From Arthonia radiata (Eukaryota; Ascomycota; Arthoniomycetes; Arthoniales; Arthoniaceae), in assembly GCA_002989075.1 (NCBI GenBank), contig PSQN01000012.1, positions 992,001 to 1,056,000 of the forward strand: DNA of 64,000 nucleotides. Direction: 5' to 3'. Shown here in pieces: positions 20,528 to 31,600 of the stretch. Made by a program: the position numbers and the translations under genes. Position 1 is the stretch's first letter, and every line of letters begins with the position of its first letter. The notes under the pieces are model-generated. The model had not been told where the DNA came from, did no database searches, and saw only the letters and a program-made list of their open reading frames with translations.

Positions 20528-20827
20528 CTACTTGCGGTCAACGCCAAGCTCGATGTAGTCTTCCGGGAGGCGCAGCGGACTGTGCATGAGCTGATGCTGA
20601 TATCGAAATTCGTAACTCGCGACAATGTAAGGTAGACTACCAAGGATTAGCTTTTCCAGAAGGACTGCCACATACCGATCGAGAAACAACAAAGACCCGT
20701 CTCTTCCCACTTGCATTGTCTCGCCAGCCTTTTCTGGGTCGTGGATCGTACAGCGGTTGTGGTACGCGTCCTGCTCAACCACCCAAAGTTGAGCGCATCC
20801 CAACAAAGGTTGCGGAAGCTCGGCCCA
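20528..20827 (-). CDS. Terminal exon of an unrecognised gene (partial)
   Basis: A coding-like minus-strand exon of 99 residues ends at a stop at 20528. It includes WAELPQPLLGCAQLWVVEQD, YHNRCTIHDPEKAGETMQVG, RDGSLLFLDRYVAVLLEKL and SPLRLPEDYIELGVDRK. It is preceded on the minus strand by a long pyrimidine run and TTGCAG, a good acceptor before 20827. The first coding exon was not resolved: open frame continues upstream but without an ATG in frame. The mix of hydrophobic, acidic and aromatic residues argues for a real protein, but I do not recognise it. It lies on the opposite strand to the F-box/LRR-like copies and may be an intruding or decaying gene. Confidence 0.4.
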   Translation of the reverse strand, partial: WAELPQPLLGCAQLWVVEQDAYHNRCTIHDPEKAGETMQVGRDGSLLFLDRYVAVLLEKLILGSLPYIVASYEFRYQHQLMHSPLRLPEDYIELGVDRK

Positions 20828-21065
20828 CTGCAAGAACACCCAAACCGAATTTGTGGGTGCTGAAGAGGAAGAGGAAGAAGAATGGAGAAAGAAGAAGAGC
20901 CGAGCAGAAGTTTTGTCCGCGCGGGGGGCACTAGGCCTTTCTGGGCTTTTGCCTCGAGGTGAGGCATCCCGAAAGGCAGCTAGCAAATACGTGAGAATTC
21001 AGCATGGGCCCTTTTGGACTGTCTCGAATGCGCTGTCACTTTCGACGATAATTGACTTCATGACG

Positions 21066-21147
21066 CACGAGCTTTCAACACCGTAAGCCCGCCACGAGCC
21101 TTTCAACAACTCAAGAATCCTTTTCACCACGAGCCTTTCAACAGCTC
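21066..21147. repeat. Three short direct repeats just upstream of F-box/LRR-like copy 2
   Basis: The phrase CACGAGCCTTTCAACA occurs near 21094 and 21129, with a two-base-shorter form (CACGAGCTTTCAACA) at 21066. The last two copies match over 21 bp with one difference. The set ends 33 bp before the proposed ATG at 21180, so it lies in the promoter or leader. Confidence 0.7.
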
Positions 21148-21179
21148 GAGGTTCCTTGACGACTTGACATCCATATCTA

Positions 21180-23962
21180 ATGTCACGTCCCTCACGGCGC
21201 AGACGCAAGGTCGATGAGACCAGCCTAGCAACGGCACACAAGCGTCACCGGCTAGGAAATGGTGATTATCAAGAACGTCCGTCCCCTGAAAACGATGCTA
21301 GAGGTCTGCACTACCGGCACTACGTTGGGCAAGGCGCAGTGTGCAGCCGAGGCATGAATCAAAACACTACTCAAGGTCGCTTGCTTTACGACAATCCCCA
21401 ATCACATACCTATCGGGCACTACAAGATCCGTCGTCCGGGAATCAGAGTATGTTATTCGAGAGTGTGTTCTAGCACCTATAGCACCTGCGATAGCATAAA
21501 TAAGCGCAAAGCCTGACCGACTCTGATCCCTGCTATATGCAGCACAAGCGTTGTAACCGGCGTATTGTACTAACGTATGTGGTCTTAGGTGCCCGAGGAG
21601 GTTGCTTTCATGATTGTCAACTCGATACAAGACCATGCTGTTCACGACTTCGACCAATTCCTTTATCTGTGCAGGATTAATACTCAATTTGCGCTCGCAA
21701 CGCAGAGGGTGATGGTCAAAGCTATTTACATCGGCAAAGGTATGATGATACCAACTGCACAAGGAAGGAAGGAGACCAAGCTTCAATCACTGCTCGTACG
21801 TGTGACAAGCTATGCCCGTTTCCCCCAGCTTGACCCTACCAATCTCGAGGATAGGCAACCTTGAGACGAAGACCAACCCTTGGGCTAGCTGTGCAAGAGA
21901 TTCGAGTACACGGGGTATTTTTGGACAGCGCCGAGTGGGAGCGAACGTCTGCTGTAGAAGGCCTCAGGGACCTCATTCTACTGAGCCCCAACGCGAGGCG
22001 TGCCACTGGCATAGAGGTTAGTGCGAGCACCGCAAAGCTTCGGTTCTGTGGGGTTTCTCCCAGTTCATCCTATGGCTTTGATGCAAATGGACAAGAGCAA
22101 AATGCACGCTCAGCGCTGTGAATGACGCGTGAAACGTATTATGCTGACCTCTTCAACTCTTAGCCAAACCCTATTGGCGCCAATCAGCCGGTCTGGGCGT
22201 CCCTCATTCGAGGCCTCGCTGGCCGAATGCAGCTTACGGAGCGGTACTGGCCTCTTGCTCCTCAACGGTTAGCAAATCACGGAAGAGTGCCACGCATCAT
22301 CAACAAAACCAGATCTCAGCCCCTTGCTGCGATTGGCACTGTTTTGGCTAAGCTGATACGTCGCGGACAGCGGCTTGAAAGCGTGCGAAGGGCAAATCCT
22401 CTCGTCTCTGAACGGCTCACTCTCCAACCTGACGACACTCATTATCTGTGACGCACGCGCAGCATCAGAGGGGGGCAGTGCCTTGCCCACAGATCCTCTG
22501 AACGTTGGTGGCGCCCTCAAAGGCATGCTCTTACTGGAATATCTCTGCCTTAGGAATGTAACACAGACAGTCTTCAATTTTGATGTCATGTCTTGTATCC
22601 TACAAAACTCAAGGGTCTACGCATCGATTCAATCACAACCGTTACAGACGATGCCATCTTCAACTACTTCGCACATAGGGTTTCGGTTGAGCATCTACCT
22701 TTCATGCGATACCTCTCACTCAGCCACTTGAGCGGCTTTCAGCAATTCATGACGATTGTGTATTTGTTGGGGAGACTGAGGTGAGTGGAAATATCTGAGG
22801 CCCTCCGACGCGCTTGGCTCAGCGCTGGAAATGAACACAATGGAAAGCAGCGCATGCTGACGGCTCTGAATCTTAGGGCACTAGAAACTTTCGTCATTCA
22901 GACAAACATGACGGGTAGGCTTAGTCTCCTTTTCAGGACGGCCTGCTGCAAGGTGTATCATCTCACATCGATAGTCCAGGTTCCTCCACCAAGCGTCAGC
23001 AACTGATATCTCTTCTGCGCATGATCAGCTGTCGACAAATCCTCAACTCTCCATCTATCAAGACCATTTACTGGGGCTTTCCTTTGGTCAATGAGGCACA
23101 TCAAGAACGCCGGCGTCTGTTTTGGCACATACTGCAACAATCTATCACGTATGTTTTAAGCCTTTATGTGCCCAGTCGGGGCTCTGTATCCGGTTTAGCC
23201 CGTTCGTTATTTACTGACAACGAAGCATTAAGCGAGGGTTTCCTTGCCTAGAGAAGATTCTTGTCAATGCCGAGCATGCACCAGAAGCACGATCAATGAT
23301 TGAGAAGGCAATCATACTTCGTGGAAACGGTGAGTTATGGGACACGGGCCGTGTTTCTTCTGTTGAGGGTGCAAGTACCCTACTACCTTGTATCACCTCT
23401 CAGGACCCACCGCTCATTGCATCAAGCATTGGTGGACTGCTGTACATGAGCTAATTGATGCTAATTCACTGCAGGCAGGTCCGGCTCCATATTTCAAATT
23501 GGACGAACCCGAGATCCTCGAAGGCCGCGAGACCACCACTCGAGTTATTCAAGGGAAGGCGTCCCGAATAAGTAATCGCGCAAGATTTCATTATAAAATC
23601 CACTGCTTAGGACCGCAAGCCACGCCTATTTGAACCCGAGCTAACTCCCTCGCTTCAGCCCGGCAGACGAATGCGGGATTTGCAAGCCTCACCTCTGGCG
23701 CAACTGTATAGGCGTCGAGTCACGGCCGATTAACGAGTTTCATAACGACGCTATGGCTCTGCGTTCCAACAGCGACGACGACGCAGGAAATCTTGTCAAA
23801 CGATTTTTCCCAAGGCATACGCAGCCCAAACTCAACAAGCCACAGGTGCGCAGCTCAACTGAGAGAAACCATGCGCTCCACAAGCACTGTCCGAAGCATA
23901 ATGGGCTGGAGCCGGACTGGTCTATCGGGGCTCGTGCCGCCAGACCCGTGTACTACTGGTAA
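21180..23962 (+). CDS. F-box/LRR-like protein, copy 2, with one apparent frameshift
   Basis: Diverged tandem paralogue of copy 1. Exons supported by frame: ~21594..21795, 21855..22016, 22164..22267, 22371..22780 (frame change inside), 22877..22914, 22980..23148, 23226..23329, 23404..23571 and 23667..23962. The first exon from the ATG at 21180 is plausible but its phase to the F-box exon is unresolved. The F-box part begins VPEEVAFMIVNSI and continues DFDQFLYLCRINTQFALATQ. Shared with copy 1 are TGIEP, PQR, NLTxLxIxDA, LEYLCLR, PTKLxxLRxDS, SPSIKTI/SPSLDTV, and a tail ending xLVxxFF. At 22599..22600 one C appears missing, so ...FDVMSCI and PTKLKGLRIDS sit in different frames. This is either a real lesion or a base-calling error. 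All splice sites outside that spot look usable. Confidence 0.6.
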
Positions 23963-24695
23963 CGGTTCGCAGTTTGGAGAAAGTAAGACAGTGCCTCGGC
24001 ACTACCGCGCGCTCCGACTAGCTACTGGTGAATTAATAGATTAGCAACCGGCGGTCTGATCATTGCTAATAGGTTGACAAAGCAGGACAGCAGCTCGCTG
24101 TTCCTCTCGAAAACAGTGCAAAGTACGGCACGCAGGAAAAGACACTACTTGAGGGTCGGTTCAGCCTTGTCATCCAGCAATAATCTGAGCACTCAATCGA
24201 GCAACATATGGTCATGGTGAGCTTGTAGATGCTTATAATTTGACGATGGCGGGCAACAGAGGATGAGCGACCGGTGAACACCGGCTCGCGAACAAAGTTG
24301 TCAGCAGATACCTAACATGTATCAAGCTTGCCATAAGCTTGATTACATGTTACGCCGCCCCCTAATCTTGATAGCGACTGTGATAAAAAGTGTAAAAGGT
24401 ACCAGCGGACGCTGTTCATCGTAGGGAGGACGCGCATCGATAAAGAGACACAAACGGAGCGTTCCAGGGCAAGAGCTATAGCAAAGCCCATCCATCAGTA
24501 TGGGTTGTGAACAAAGGGAATCCCCACAACGCCTCTATACCGCTCCAGAAACACGCGTTCTCAAACCCTCTATCTTCCTTTATAGCACACTCACTTTTAG
24601 CTCCCAAGTCCTCGTAACCACTCATCTCACCCTTCAGCTCGTCCTCACTCCCGTTTGTTCGTCCGTACCCTACTGCACATCACCATTCTTCTCTT
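23963..24695. other. Intergenic, no supported gene
   Basis: About 730 bp between copy 2 and a small minus-strand gene. Both genes end here, so it should hold two 3' UTRs. No motif, RNA gene or repeat was recognised. Confidence 0.5.
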
Positions 24696-24965
24696 TCAAT
24701 CCACCAGCTCCTGTGTGTACTCAGTATAATCATCAACATCATCCGCAAAACCCATCAATTTCTCCACCACATCCATGTTTCCCAACTCGACGGACTTCTC
24801 CATAGCTGCATAAAACATCGTTTGAATGGTTTTGACGCGGCTGGCGTAGTGGACCTTCTCGCGATGGATCAGGTGGTTTAATCCGTAATGCGCGAGGATG
24901 GTGATGCCGGCAGCTAGGTAAGGTGAGGTGATGAGGGCGTAGGTGGCGGTGCGAAGGGAATCCAT
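24696..24965 (-). CDS. Small putative membrane protein
   Basis: Intronless frame of 89 aa from MDSLRTATYALITSPYLAAG. Residues ~8-32 form one hydrophobic segment (YALITSPYLAAGITILAHYG), followed by a basic amphipathic stretch (IHREKVHYASRVKTIQ) and an acidic tail (ADDVDDYTEYTQELVD). An in-frame ATG at 25103 would add 46 residues rich in Pro, His and Ser that look like leader sequence, so the shorter start is preferred. Its layout resembles the next small gene downstream on the same strand. No family recognised; a mitochondrial or ER membrane location is possible but unproven. Confidence 0.5.
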   Translation of the reverse strand: MDSLRTATYALITSPYLAAGITILAHYGLNHLIHREKVHYASRVKTIQTMFYAAMEKSVELGNMDVVEKLMGFADDVDDYTEYTQELVD

Positions 24966-25760
24966 TGTGGATGGTGTTGCTGGAACGGTGATCGCTTGAT
25001 CGTGGCAATCAGATGATGAGGCGACTGGGTGGTGTGGTGATGTCGGCAGGAAGGCGAGGGGATGTTGTGGTGTAATCTTGTGTTCGACGAAACTGGTTGT
25101 CATCTCACTAATGTTGTTTAGATATCTAGTATGTACTGAGCCACATCAAGACAAAGGCAGAGGTAGCAAGCAAGAGATACTAGGCAACAACAACCCCAAA
25201 AGCAAACAAGCAAACAATCAGTGGAGCTTTCGGCATTGCCTGCCTAGTCCATACATAGACTGCACTTGAGGGTGAATGTAAGTCCGAAGCATTCTGCACA
25301 GCAGTCACACCAGCATGCTCTGTTTCCGAACCAGCGTCTCAGAACCATCGCCAGCCCGTTGGGTGCTGAGCGCGGTCCCATGAGCTGAAGAGAAAGTGTG
25401 CGGGCACTGTGAGGTATCAGAATGGAGAGATCGCAAACCAAGATATGACGCGGATTGTTGACGCAAGTAGCAAATTAATTCGCGAGGATTAGACAGCAAT
25501 CACCGCAGCGACAATCGACTCAAGATAGAAAACTTGAGAACGGCGCCGGCGAGCTGGCCTTGCAGACGACCGTGAAGAGTCACTAAAGGAAGCGTGGGAA
25601 TGCTTCGTATTTTCTTACTGTGTGGTCTTGCGGTACACCTGCCATTTCCCCCAGTCTCAGCATGATTGCGACACACATCGCAACATCGCTCACCGTCTCG
25701 CTCCTCTCACTTGACGATCCTCGCAGCACACCTCACCCTCAGACTTCCTCCACAACAGTC
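24966..25760. other. Intergenic between two small membrane-protein genes
   Basis: About 800 bp. It contains the promoter of the 89-aa gene and the 3' end of the 97-aa gene. No other coding region is convincing. Confidence 0.45.
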
Positions 25761-26054
25761 TCAAGCGCGAATGTGTTCAGTCTCGCGCAAAGTCATCTCT
25801 CGCAACTTCGCTGAAACGTGTTGGATCGACTCGTGCATCTCCTTCGTAATCTCGTTGATGGGTATGATGGCGGCTTTGGAGGCGATTTCGAGGAGAACTC
25901 GCTTGCCCTCGACGAAGAGCCAATCCGTTCTCTGTATCTCATGACGCATGAGGTAGGCGACGGCGAAACGTGTTAGGAAGACCGTAGCGGCCGCCATGGG
26001 ACCAAAGCTGGTGAGCATATCGAAGATATGCGTTATTGGCTTTGAGAGACTCAT
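25761..26054 (-). CDS. Small putative membrane protein
   Basis: Intronless frame of 97 aa from MSLSKPITHIFDMLTSFGPM. A hydrophobic segment at ~15-35 (SFGPMAAATVFLTRFAVAYL) is followed by a charged helix (MRHEIQRTDWLFVEGKR), an aliphatic stretch (VLLEIASKAAIIPINEI) and a charged C-terminal helix. The order matches the 89-aa protein 650 bp away on the same strand (hydrophobic segment, basic amphipathic helix, aliphatic helix), but identity is low, so common descent is only a suggestion. No known family or targeting signal is recognised. Confidence 0.5.
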   Translation of the reverse strand: MSLSKPITHIFDMLTSFGPMAAATVFLTRFAVAYLMRHEIQRTDWLFVEGKRVLLEIASKAAIIPINEITKEMHESIQHVSAKLREMTLRETEHIRA

Positions 26055-26477
26055 TGTGCGTGTGTGGGTGGTGATGCGATAGATGTGCGAAGGTTGAAAG
26101 GTGTGGCTGGTAGTGTAAGCTTGAAAGATGCTAATTACTTGTCTTGCGACTGAGTGAGCGGTTGTTGGGGCCAGATACGACGTCGGTGGGATTCGTCGGC
26201 GGTGGATGACTTAGCCACTGAAAGGTGGTGTAATGAAGTGGAGAGGCGTCGAAGGAGTCAAGGGTTGCTCTTGAAGTCGAGCGAGCTTTTACGGTGAAGT
26301 CGACGTGCGAGTCTTGACGTGTACGCGCGTGATTGAGAAAGCGACGAGACGCGTTTGCTCGGAGCCTAAGGCAAGAAGTGGATTGGCTATGATCTATTCA
26401 GCTGACTCTGCAGCATTTGCACTTCTTCCACATCAATGTCAGTGTCTGTCCGCTTAGCTTTATGATCATGCACTCAT
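26055..26477. other. Intergenic, no supported gene
   Basis: About 420 bp between the stop of PRP3 and the start of the 97-aa gene, both on the minus strand. It probably holds the promoter of the small gene. Nothing further is seen. Confidence 0.5.
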
Positions 26478-28361
26478 TCAGAAAGCTTCTGGCACCCAAT
26501 TCCTTGCCATGACCCAAGCGTTTTCCAACTTGTTCCTCTCCATTGTTTGCCGTGCAGCACCGTCCGTCTCACAATCTCTCTGCGCCCAGAATTTGAAGCT
26601 GCGTTGCTTGACCTCGCCCTCCCACACCAGGCTGCACTCATTGTCGCTCAGGTCTTTCAGTTTACCGTCCTCATCTTCGGCATGCAGCCAAGACGGAAGC
26701 GGCGCTTTTTCGTTGCCTCTGAGGTCCATTGCAGGCGCAGTGGATGGAGCGTTCTCAGTCCAGATAATGCGATTGAGCAATAGCTTCTTCATAGCCCTTT
26801 GCGTGTGCTGACCAGCTTCCACTACCACGCAACAACAGTTCGGGTTCGTGATGATCATGCCAGTGAGGTCATGATACTGCTTGGCGTTCATATCGATCTT
26901 GCTCCGATTCTTACCGTACGCCAGACTGTCGATCCGATAGACGGTCTGTAGAATACCGCGCGCTGCGTCCGCCTGAGCCTTCTCCACAGTCTTCTCCTTG
27001 CGTTTGTCTTTACTGAGTGCGCGCTCCTCGTTCATGGTTTCATGCTGCTCTGCCCGCTCTCCGATCTCACGGGTGACCCGTGCTTCAACCGCAGTCGGGT
27101 CCTTGACGGCCTCATTACCCAATACGCGCATCAAGTTGCTCTTCTTGATCTTGGGTGGATCAGGCTCTTGCAACCCAAGACGTATCTTGGCCTGCTTCTC
27201 TTTGAGATCGGCCATACGGTTTTGTAAGCGCATCTTCTTCTGTTCTTTCTTGGTCAGGAACATAGGCTTGCTCTGCGTGGGTAAAGACTCAAATGGCGGG
27301 TCGAGCAAGACTGGATGCTGTATAAGGTTTGTAATGGCGCTCTCCGGTACATCAATCTTGAGCTTGCGTTCTGCGCCTCTCTCGTCATGATCGAAGTCGG
27401 GATATTCGTCCCCATCCACCAATGCCTCGTCCCACCATTCTAACGTTGGCACATCTTTCACTAAGAAGTTCTGCTCAGACTTGTCTTCCAGCATGGCCTG
27501 CCGCCGCATCTCCGCCGCAATTCGGGCTTTGGCATCTGCCAGCTGCGCTTGCTTTCGTAGCTCATTCGCCTGTTCGATGAATTTGCCTTTCAGATTGAAT
27601 TTCAGCTGTCGCCCACGTCGCTCGTGTGGTACCGCAGCCCGCGATGAGAGACTGGCATCGAAATACGGGTTGTCTTTCTTCAACTCCTCAAGTGAGGGTG
27701 CTGTCAGATCAAGTTGATGGGGTTGCTCTTCCTCTTGTGCTGGTTGTGGGCGTCGATTGCCGGCCGTTGTGGGGTGCCGCGCCCCTGGCAGTCCCTTGTT
27801 CTGATTGCGAGTTTTGTCGCCTCCAATGCCTTCCATGAGCATAGGATGGAGGGCGGTATTGAGCCCACCGCGGGCGTCCCGTTCTGCGGATGCACCATCT
27901 TCTCGCGTTGGCGGGGGAGGTGGAGGTATGGCCGGCGCTCGTGCGGGAGGTCTTTGTGGAGGCTGGGAGTCGTCCCGTGGAGGGGTAGATACAGCCTCAG
28001 TAACATTCTGCGTAGCTGCTATGCGGGCTTTGATTGCAGCAAGCGAGTTGCTTGCGGTCACTTCTTGCTTCGGAGGCTCTGCAGGTGGAGCGGAGGGGGG
28101 CGCTGCTTGCGCGGGCGATCCTGAATTCTGTGTTGCGGCAATGCGGGCCTTGATCGCTGCCAGATCTAGTTTCTGTCCATTTGCAACGGGTGGAGCTGCC
28201 GAAGCCGCAGCACTGGAGAGGGATGCCGGTCCGCCTTTGGCAGCTATCTTGGCTTTTGCGGCTTCAAGTCTGGCTTGGACGTCGGGAGGTAGACTGGACT
28301 TCGGTCTCTTGCTTTCGGTATCGGTGTAACCATTGGATGGATGCTGGCGTTTTTCGGCCAT
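26478..28361 (-). CDS. PRP3: U4/U6 snRNP-associated splicing factor Prp3
   Basis: Single exon, 627 aa from MAEKRQHPSNGYTDTESKRP. The N-terminal ~280 residues are low-complexity (Ala/Pro-rich, with a repeated AAIKARIAATQN phrase at two sites). The PRP3 domain follows: FDASLSSRAAVPHERRGRQL, LEWWDEALVDGDEYPDFD, HPVLLDPPFE, and MFLTKKEQKKMRLQNRMADL with KEKQAKIRLGL. The C-terminal DUF1115-type domain has GKNRSKIDMNAKQYHDLTGM, CCCVVVEAGQHTQRAMKKLL, NRIIW and RNWVPEAF. Prp3 holds the U4/U6 duplex in the tri-snRNP, and the C-terminal domain contacts RNA. The ATG at 28361 was chosen; an open extension to 28652 runs through the shared promoter and is not conserved in character. It is divergent from RPA190. 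Confidence 0.94.
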   Translation of the reverse strand: MAEKRQHPSNGYTDTESKRPKSSLPPDVQARLEAAKAKIAAKGGPASLSSAAASAAPPVANGQKLDLAAIKARIAATQNSGSPAQAAPPSAPPAEPPKQEVTASNSLAAIKARIAATQNVTEAVSTPPRDDSQPPQRPPARAPAIPPPPPPTREDGASAERDARGGLNTALHPMLMEGIGGDKTRNQNKGLPGARHPTTAGNRRPQPAQEEEQPHQLDLTAPSLEELKKDNPYFDASLSSRAAVPHERRGRQLKFNLKGKFIEQANELRKQAQLADAKARIAAEMRRQAMLEDKSEQNFLVKDVPTLEWWDEALVDGDEYPDFDHDERGAERKLKIDVPESAITNLIQHPVLLDPPFESLPTQSKPMFLTKKEQKKMRLQNRMADLKEKQAKIRLGLQEPDPPKIKKSNLMRVLGNEAVKDPTAVEARVTREIGERAEQHETMNEERALSKDKRKEKTVEKAQADAARGILQTVYRIDSLAYGKNRSKIDMNAKQYHDLTGMIITNPNCCCVVVEAGQHTQRAMKKLLLNRIIWTENAPSTAPAMDLRGNEKAPLPSWLHAEDEDGKLKDLSDNECSLVWEGEVKQRSFKFWAQRDCETDGAARQTMERNKLENAWVMARNWVPEAF

Positions 28362-28666
28362 CTTGAGTCGGCGCACAATAACGACTCCGCAATCTTTGGC
28401 GGGCGCCTGTGGAGTTGCGGAAGTATGTTCTCTAGAAAGCAGCGATGACCAAACATGTGACGAACGAAGAGTGGCCCGTGCGTTTCTTGGCGTGAAATCT
28501 TGGCACAACCAGATTCTTAAAAAACTACAAAACATATTTGTGCCAGAGGCGGAGTGGGAGAAGTAGCAGATTGTCAATGCGTAGGCGGACGCAACGCTTC
28601 GATAATCAGGTCTTGATCGCGTATGGATTGTAACAGGCGAAGTGGCGTCCAATCTCCTCCACCACC
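28362..28666. promoter_or_regulatory. Divergent promoter between PRP3 and RPA190
   Basis: The 305 bp between the two start codons contain both promoters. The RPA190 side just before the ATG is pyrimidine-rich and ends in CCACCATG-like context. No factor site is claimed. Confidence 0.45.
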
Positions 28667-31600
28667 ATGAACATCTCCTGCCCAGTTTCCTCCGCCATTG
28701 ACGGTGTTGGCTTTGGGATCCTCTCTTCTAAAGATGTCCTTGGCCTCTCAGTCAAGCGTATCACCAATCCGCAAGCTATCGACCCTGTCCTCTTCCATCC
28801 GAACCCCAATGGCCTCTACGACCCCGCTCTTGGTGCCATTCTCGAGCATCCATGCACGACTTGTCACTTGGACATCAATGCTTGCCCAGGTCATGTGGGA
28901 CACATCGAGCTTCCGGTCAACGTCTACCATTGCCAATACATAGACCAAGCGTACAAGCTTCTCCGAGCGCAATGTTTCAATTGCAGACGGTTACGCTGGA
29001 ACCGAGTAGAGTCGAGATATCTGCTTTGCAAGCTTAAGCTGATAAGACATGGGTTGCTCAAGCAGGCAGAAGAGCTTGAGAACGTTGGTGTAGTCAGTGT
29101 GAGGATGAATGAGGACTCTGCCGGTGAAGAAGGCAGTGGATCCGACGAGGTCGACATCACCGGTGGGACCGCAATCATCGCGAAGAGGGAGAAGTATACA
29201 AGAAGACACATACGGCAGGCAGTTGAGAGAGGTGAGGAGATACCCGTACCCACAGAAGCAGCAGCAAGAGCTCGCAGAGATGTCGTCCAAAAGATAATGG
29301 CATCGATGGGCAAAACCAGAAAATGCCCCTTTTGTTTTGCATATACTCCGACCTACCGAAAAGAGAGAGCCGTAAGCATCTGGCAAAAGCCCCTGAATAA
29401 GAAGGAAGCGGCGAGAAATGCACAAAATCCAGAGCTCAAACTGAAGACACTCAAAGATCCGTTGGAGGAGATGGCTCGGTCTCGGCAACGAAGCTCACAA
29501 AAAGTCTCACGAGAAGCTAAGCGTAAAGAGGCCGAGCTGAGAGGGCTAGAACTGCATTCAGATGAAGGCGTCGCTGACATGGACAGTCCGCAATCTGAAG
29601 AGGACGAAGTGCATGTGCTCGATTCGCCAGCCGAGGACGTGGAATCTTCCGAATCTTCGGGAGAGGAGCTCGAGGTGACCGAGCGCAACGCAGCAGAGGA
29701 TGCCATCTCAGGCAAGGCCATGATCGAATCACAGACGCCCATGGCCAAGGCAAAGGAGCGGAGGAAGGAAGACACCCAAGAGCGCCCAACGCGACTTTCA
29801 CCCAATGAGGTTCACGCAAGGCTCAAGCAACTGTTTCAGCGTGAAGGGGAGCTTTTCAGCGAAATCTACTGCCCACCCGCAGTGGGAGAGGAAGCGCAGC
29901 TACCCTGTGTAGACATGTTCTTCATAAAGCATCTATTGGTACCTCCAAACAAGTACCGCAAGGAGTCCAAGACGGCTCCGGACGAAATTTCAGAGGCTGC
30001 AGATAACGCCCCTTATCGACAAATACTGACCTCCTGTCAGAACATCAACTACACTTTTAGGGACGGCACAAGGAGTTACTCCGATATTGAAAATATAGCT
30101 ATCGGATTGCAAGGCCGTGTCAATGCTTTGATCGATATCACGAAAGCGATAGGCCGACCAGCTCCGACGGACAAAGGTATCAAGCAGAAGCTCGAGAAGA
30201 AAGAGGGCATCATGCGTATGAATATTATGGGCAAGCGTGTGAACTTTGCTGCTCGAAGTGTCATCTCGCCGGATCCCAATCTTGAAGCGAACGAAGTCGG
30301 CGTACCGCCCGTGTTTGCGAAGAAGCTTACGTATCCAGAGCCGGTGACCACGCATAACTTCGCTGAATTGAAGCAAGCCGTGATCAATGGCCCAGACAAA
30401 TGGCCTGGGGCGATTTCTGTGGAATTCGAAAACGGTCAGGTCATTAACCTCAGACGCAAGAACGTGGTAGATCGTCAAGCCATTGCAAATTCTTTACTCG
30501 CCCCATCGGCGGCATCGATGTCGGGCGCTAGAAACAAGAAGGTTTTGAGACATCTTAATAATGGCGACGTAGTCATCATGAACCGACAGCCCACCCTACA
30601 TAAGCCGTCAATGATGGCTCACAGGGCGAAGGTACTGCCTGGCGAGAAGACTATACGCATGCACTATGCGAATACGAACTCTTATAATGCTGACTTTGAC
30701 GGCGACGAGATGAACATGCATTTCCCCCAGAATGAGATCGCTCGTGCTGAGGCTATGCTGATTGCAGACACCGATCACCAGTATCTCTCCACAACGTCGG
30801 CCTCACCTTTGCGAGGTCTGATTCAAGACCACATCTCAATGGGCGTCTGGCTCTCGTGTCAAGATTCAATATTCACACAGGAGGAGTATCATGAGCTGTT
30901 GTATTCCTCATTGCGACCCGAGAACAATCAGACGAACTCTGATCGCATCAAGACCATCAACCCTACCATCTGGAAGCCTGCACCTCGATGGACTGGAAAA
31001 GATGTCATCAGCACGTTGCTTGCGAACGTGCAGCCTGACGGATATGCTCCACTGTCTATGCAGGGCACGTGCGCTGTATCAGCCGGACGATGGGGAACGC
31101 GCTCTGAAGAGGGTGTTATACGGATCGAGTCCAATAAAATGATGACAGGTGTTCTCGATAAAAGTCAGATAGGCGCTAAATCTGGTGGCCTTGTCCATGC
31201 GGTTTATGAGGCGTACGGCCACGTTGTGGCAGGAAAGCTCATCAGCATTTTGGGACGACTCTTGACTCGTATGCTCAGTATGAGAGCTTTCTCGTGCGGA
31301 GTTGAGGATCTCATTGTTACAGACGACGGTGAGAGGAAAAGACAACAGGCTCTGCACGAATCAGAATCGGCTGGCCCCCCAGCAGCGGCACAGTATGTAT
31401 CTCTGGACGAATCGACAAACCAAGACGACGCTGAGCTGCAAGAGCGGCTTGAAATGGTTACGCGAGACGACGACAAGCTCATGGGCCTCGATGGCGTCAT
31501 GCGGATAGCTCTAAATCGCTTCGACACGCAGATCGTCGAGGCTACGGTACCTGCTGGCCTCGTCAAGCCATTCCCACACAACCAAATGCAAACCATGACC

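Noticed and set aside
22325-22370. Apparent in-frame TGA in F-box/LRR-like copy 2
   Set aside because: It lies inside a probable intron (22268..22370); splicing there aligns YWPLAPQR with LWLISPQR of copy 1, so it is not a disabling stop.
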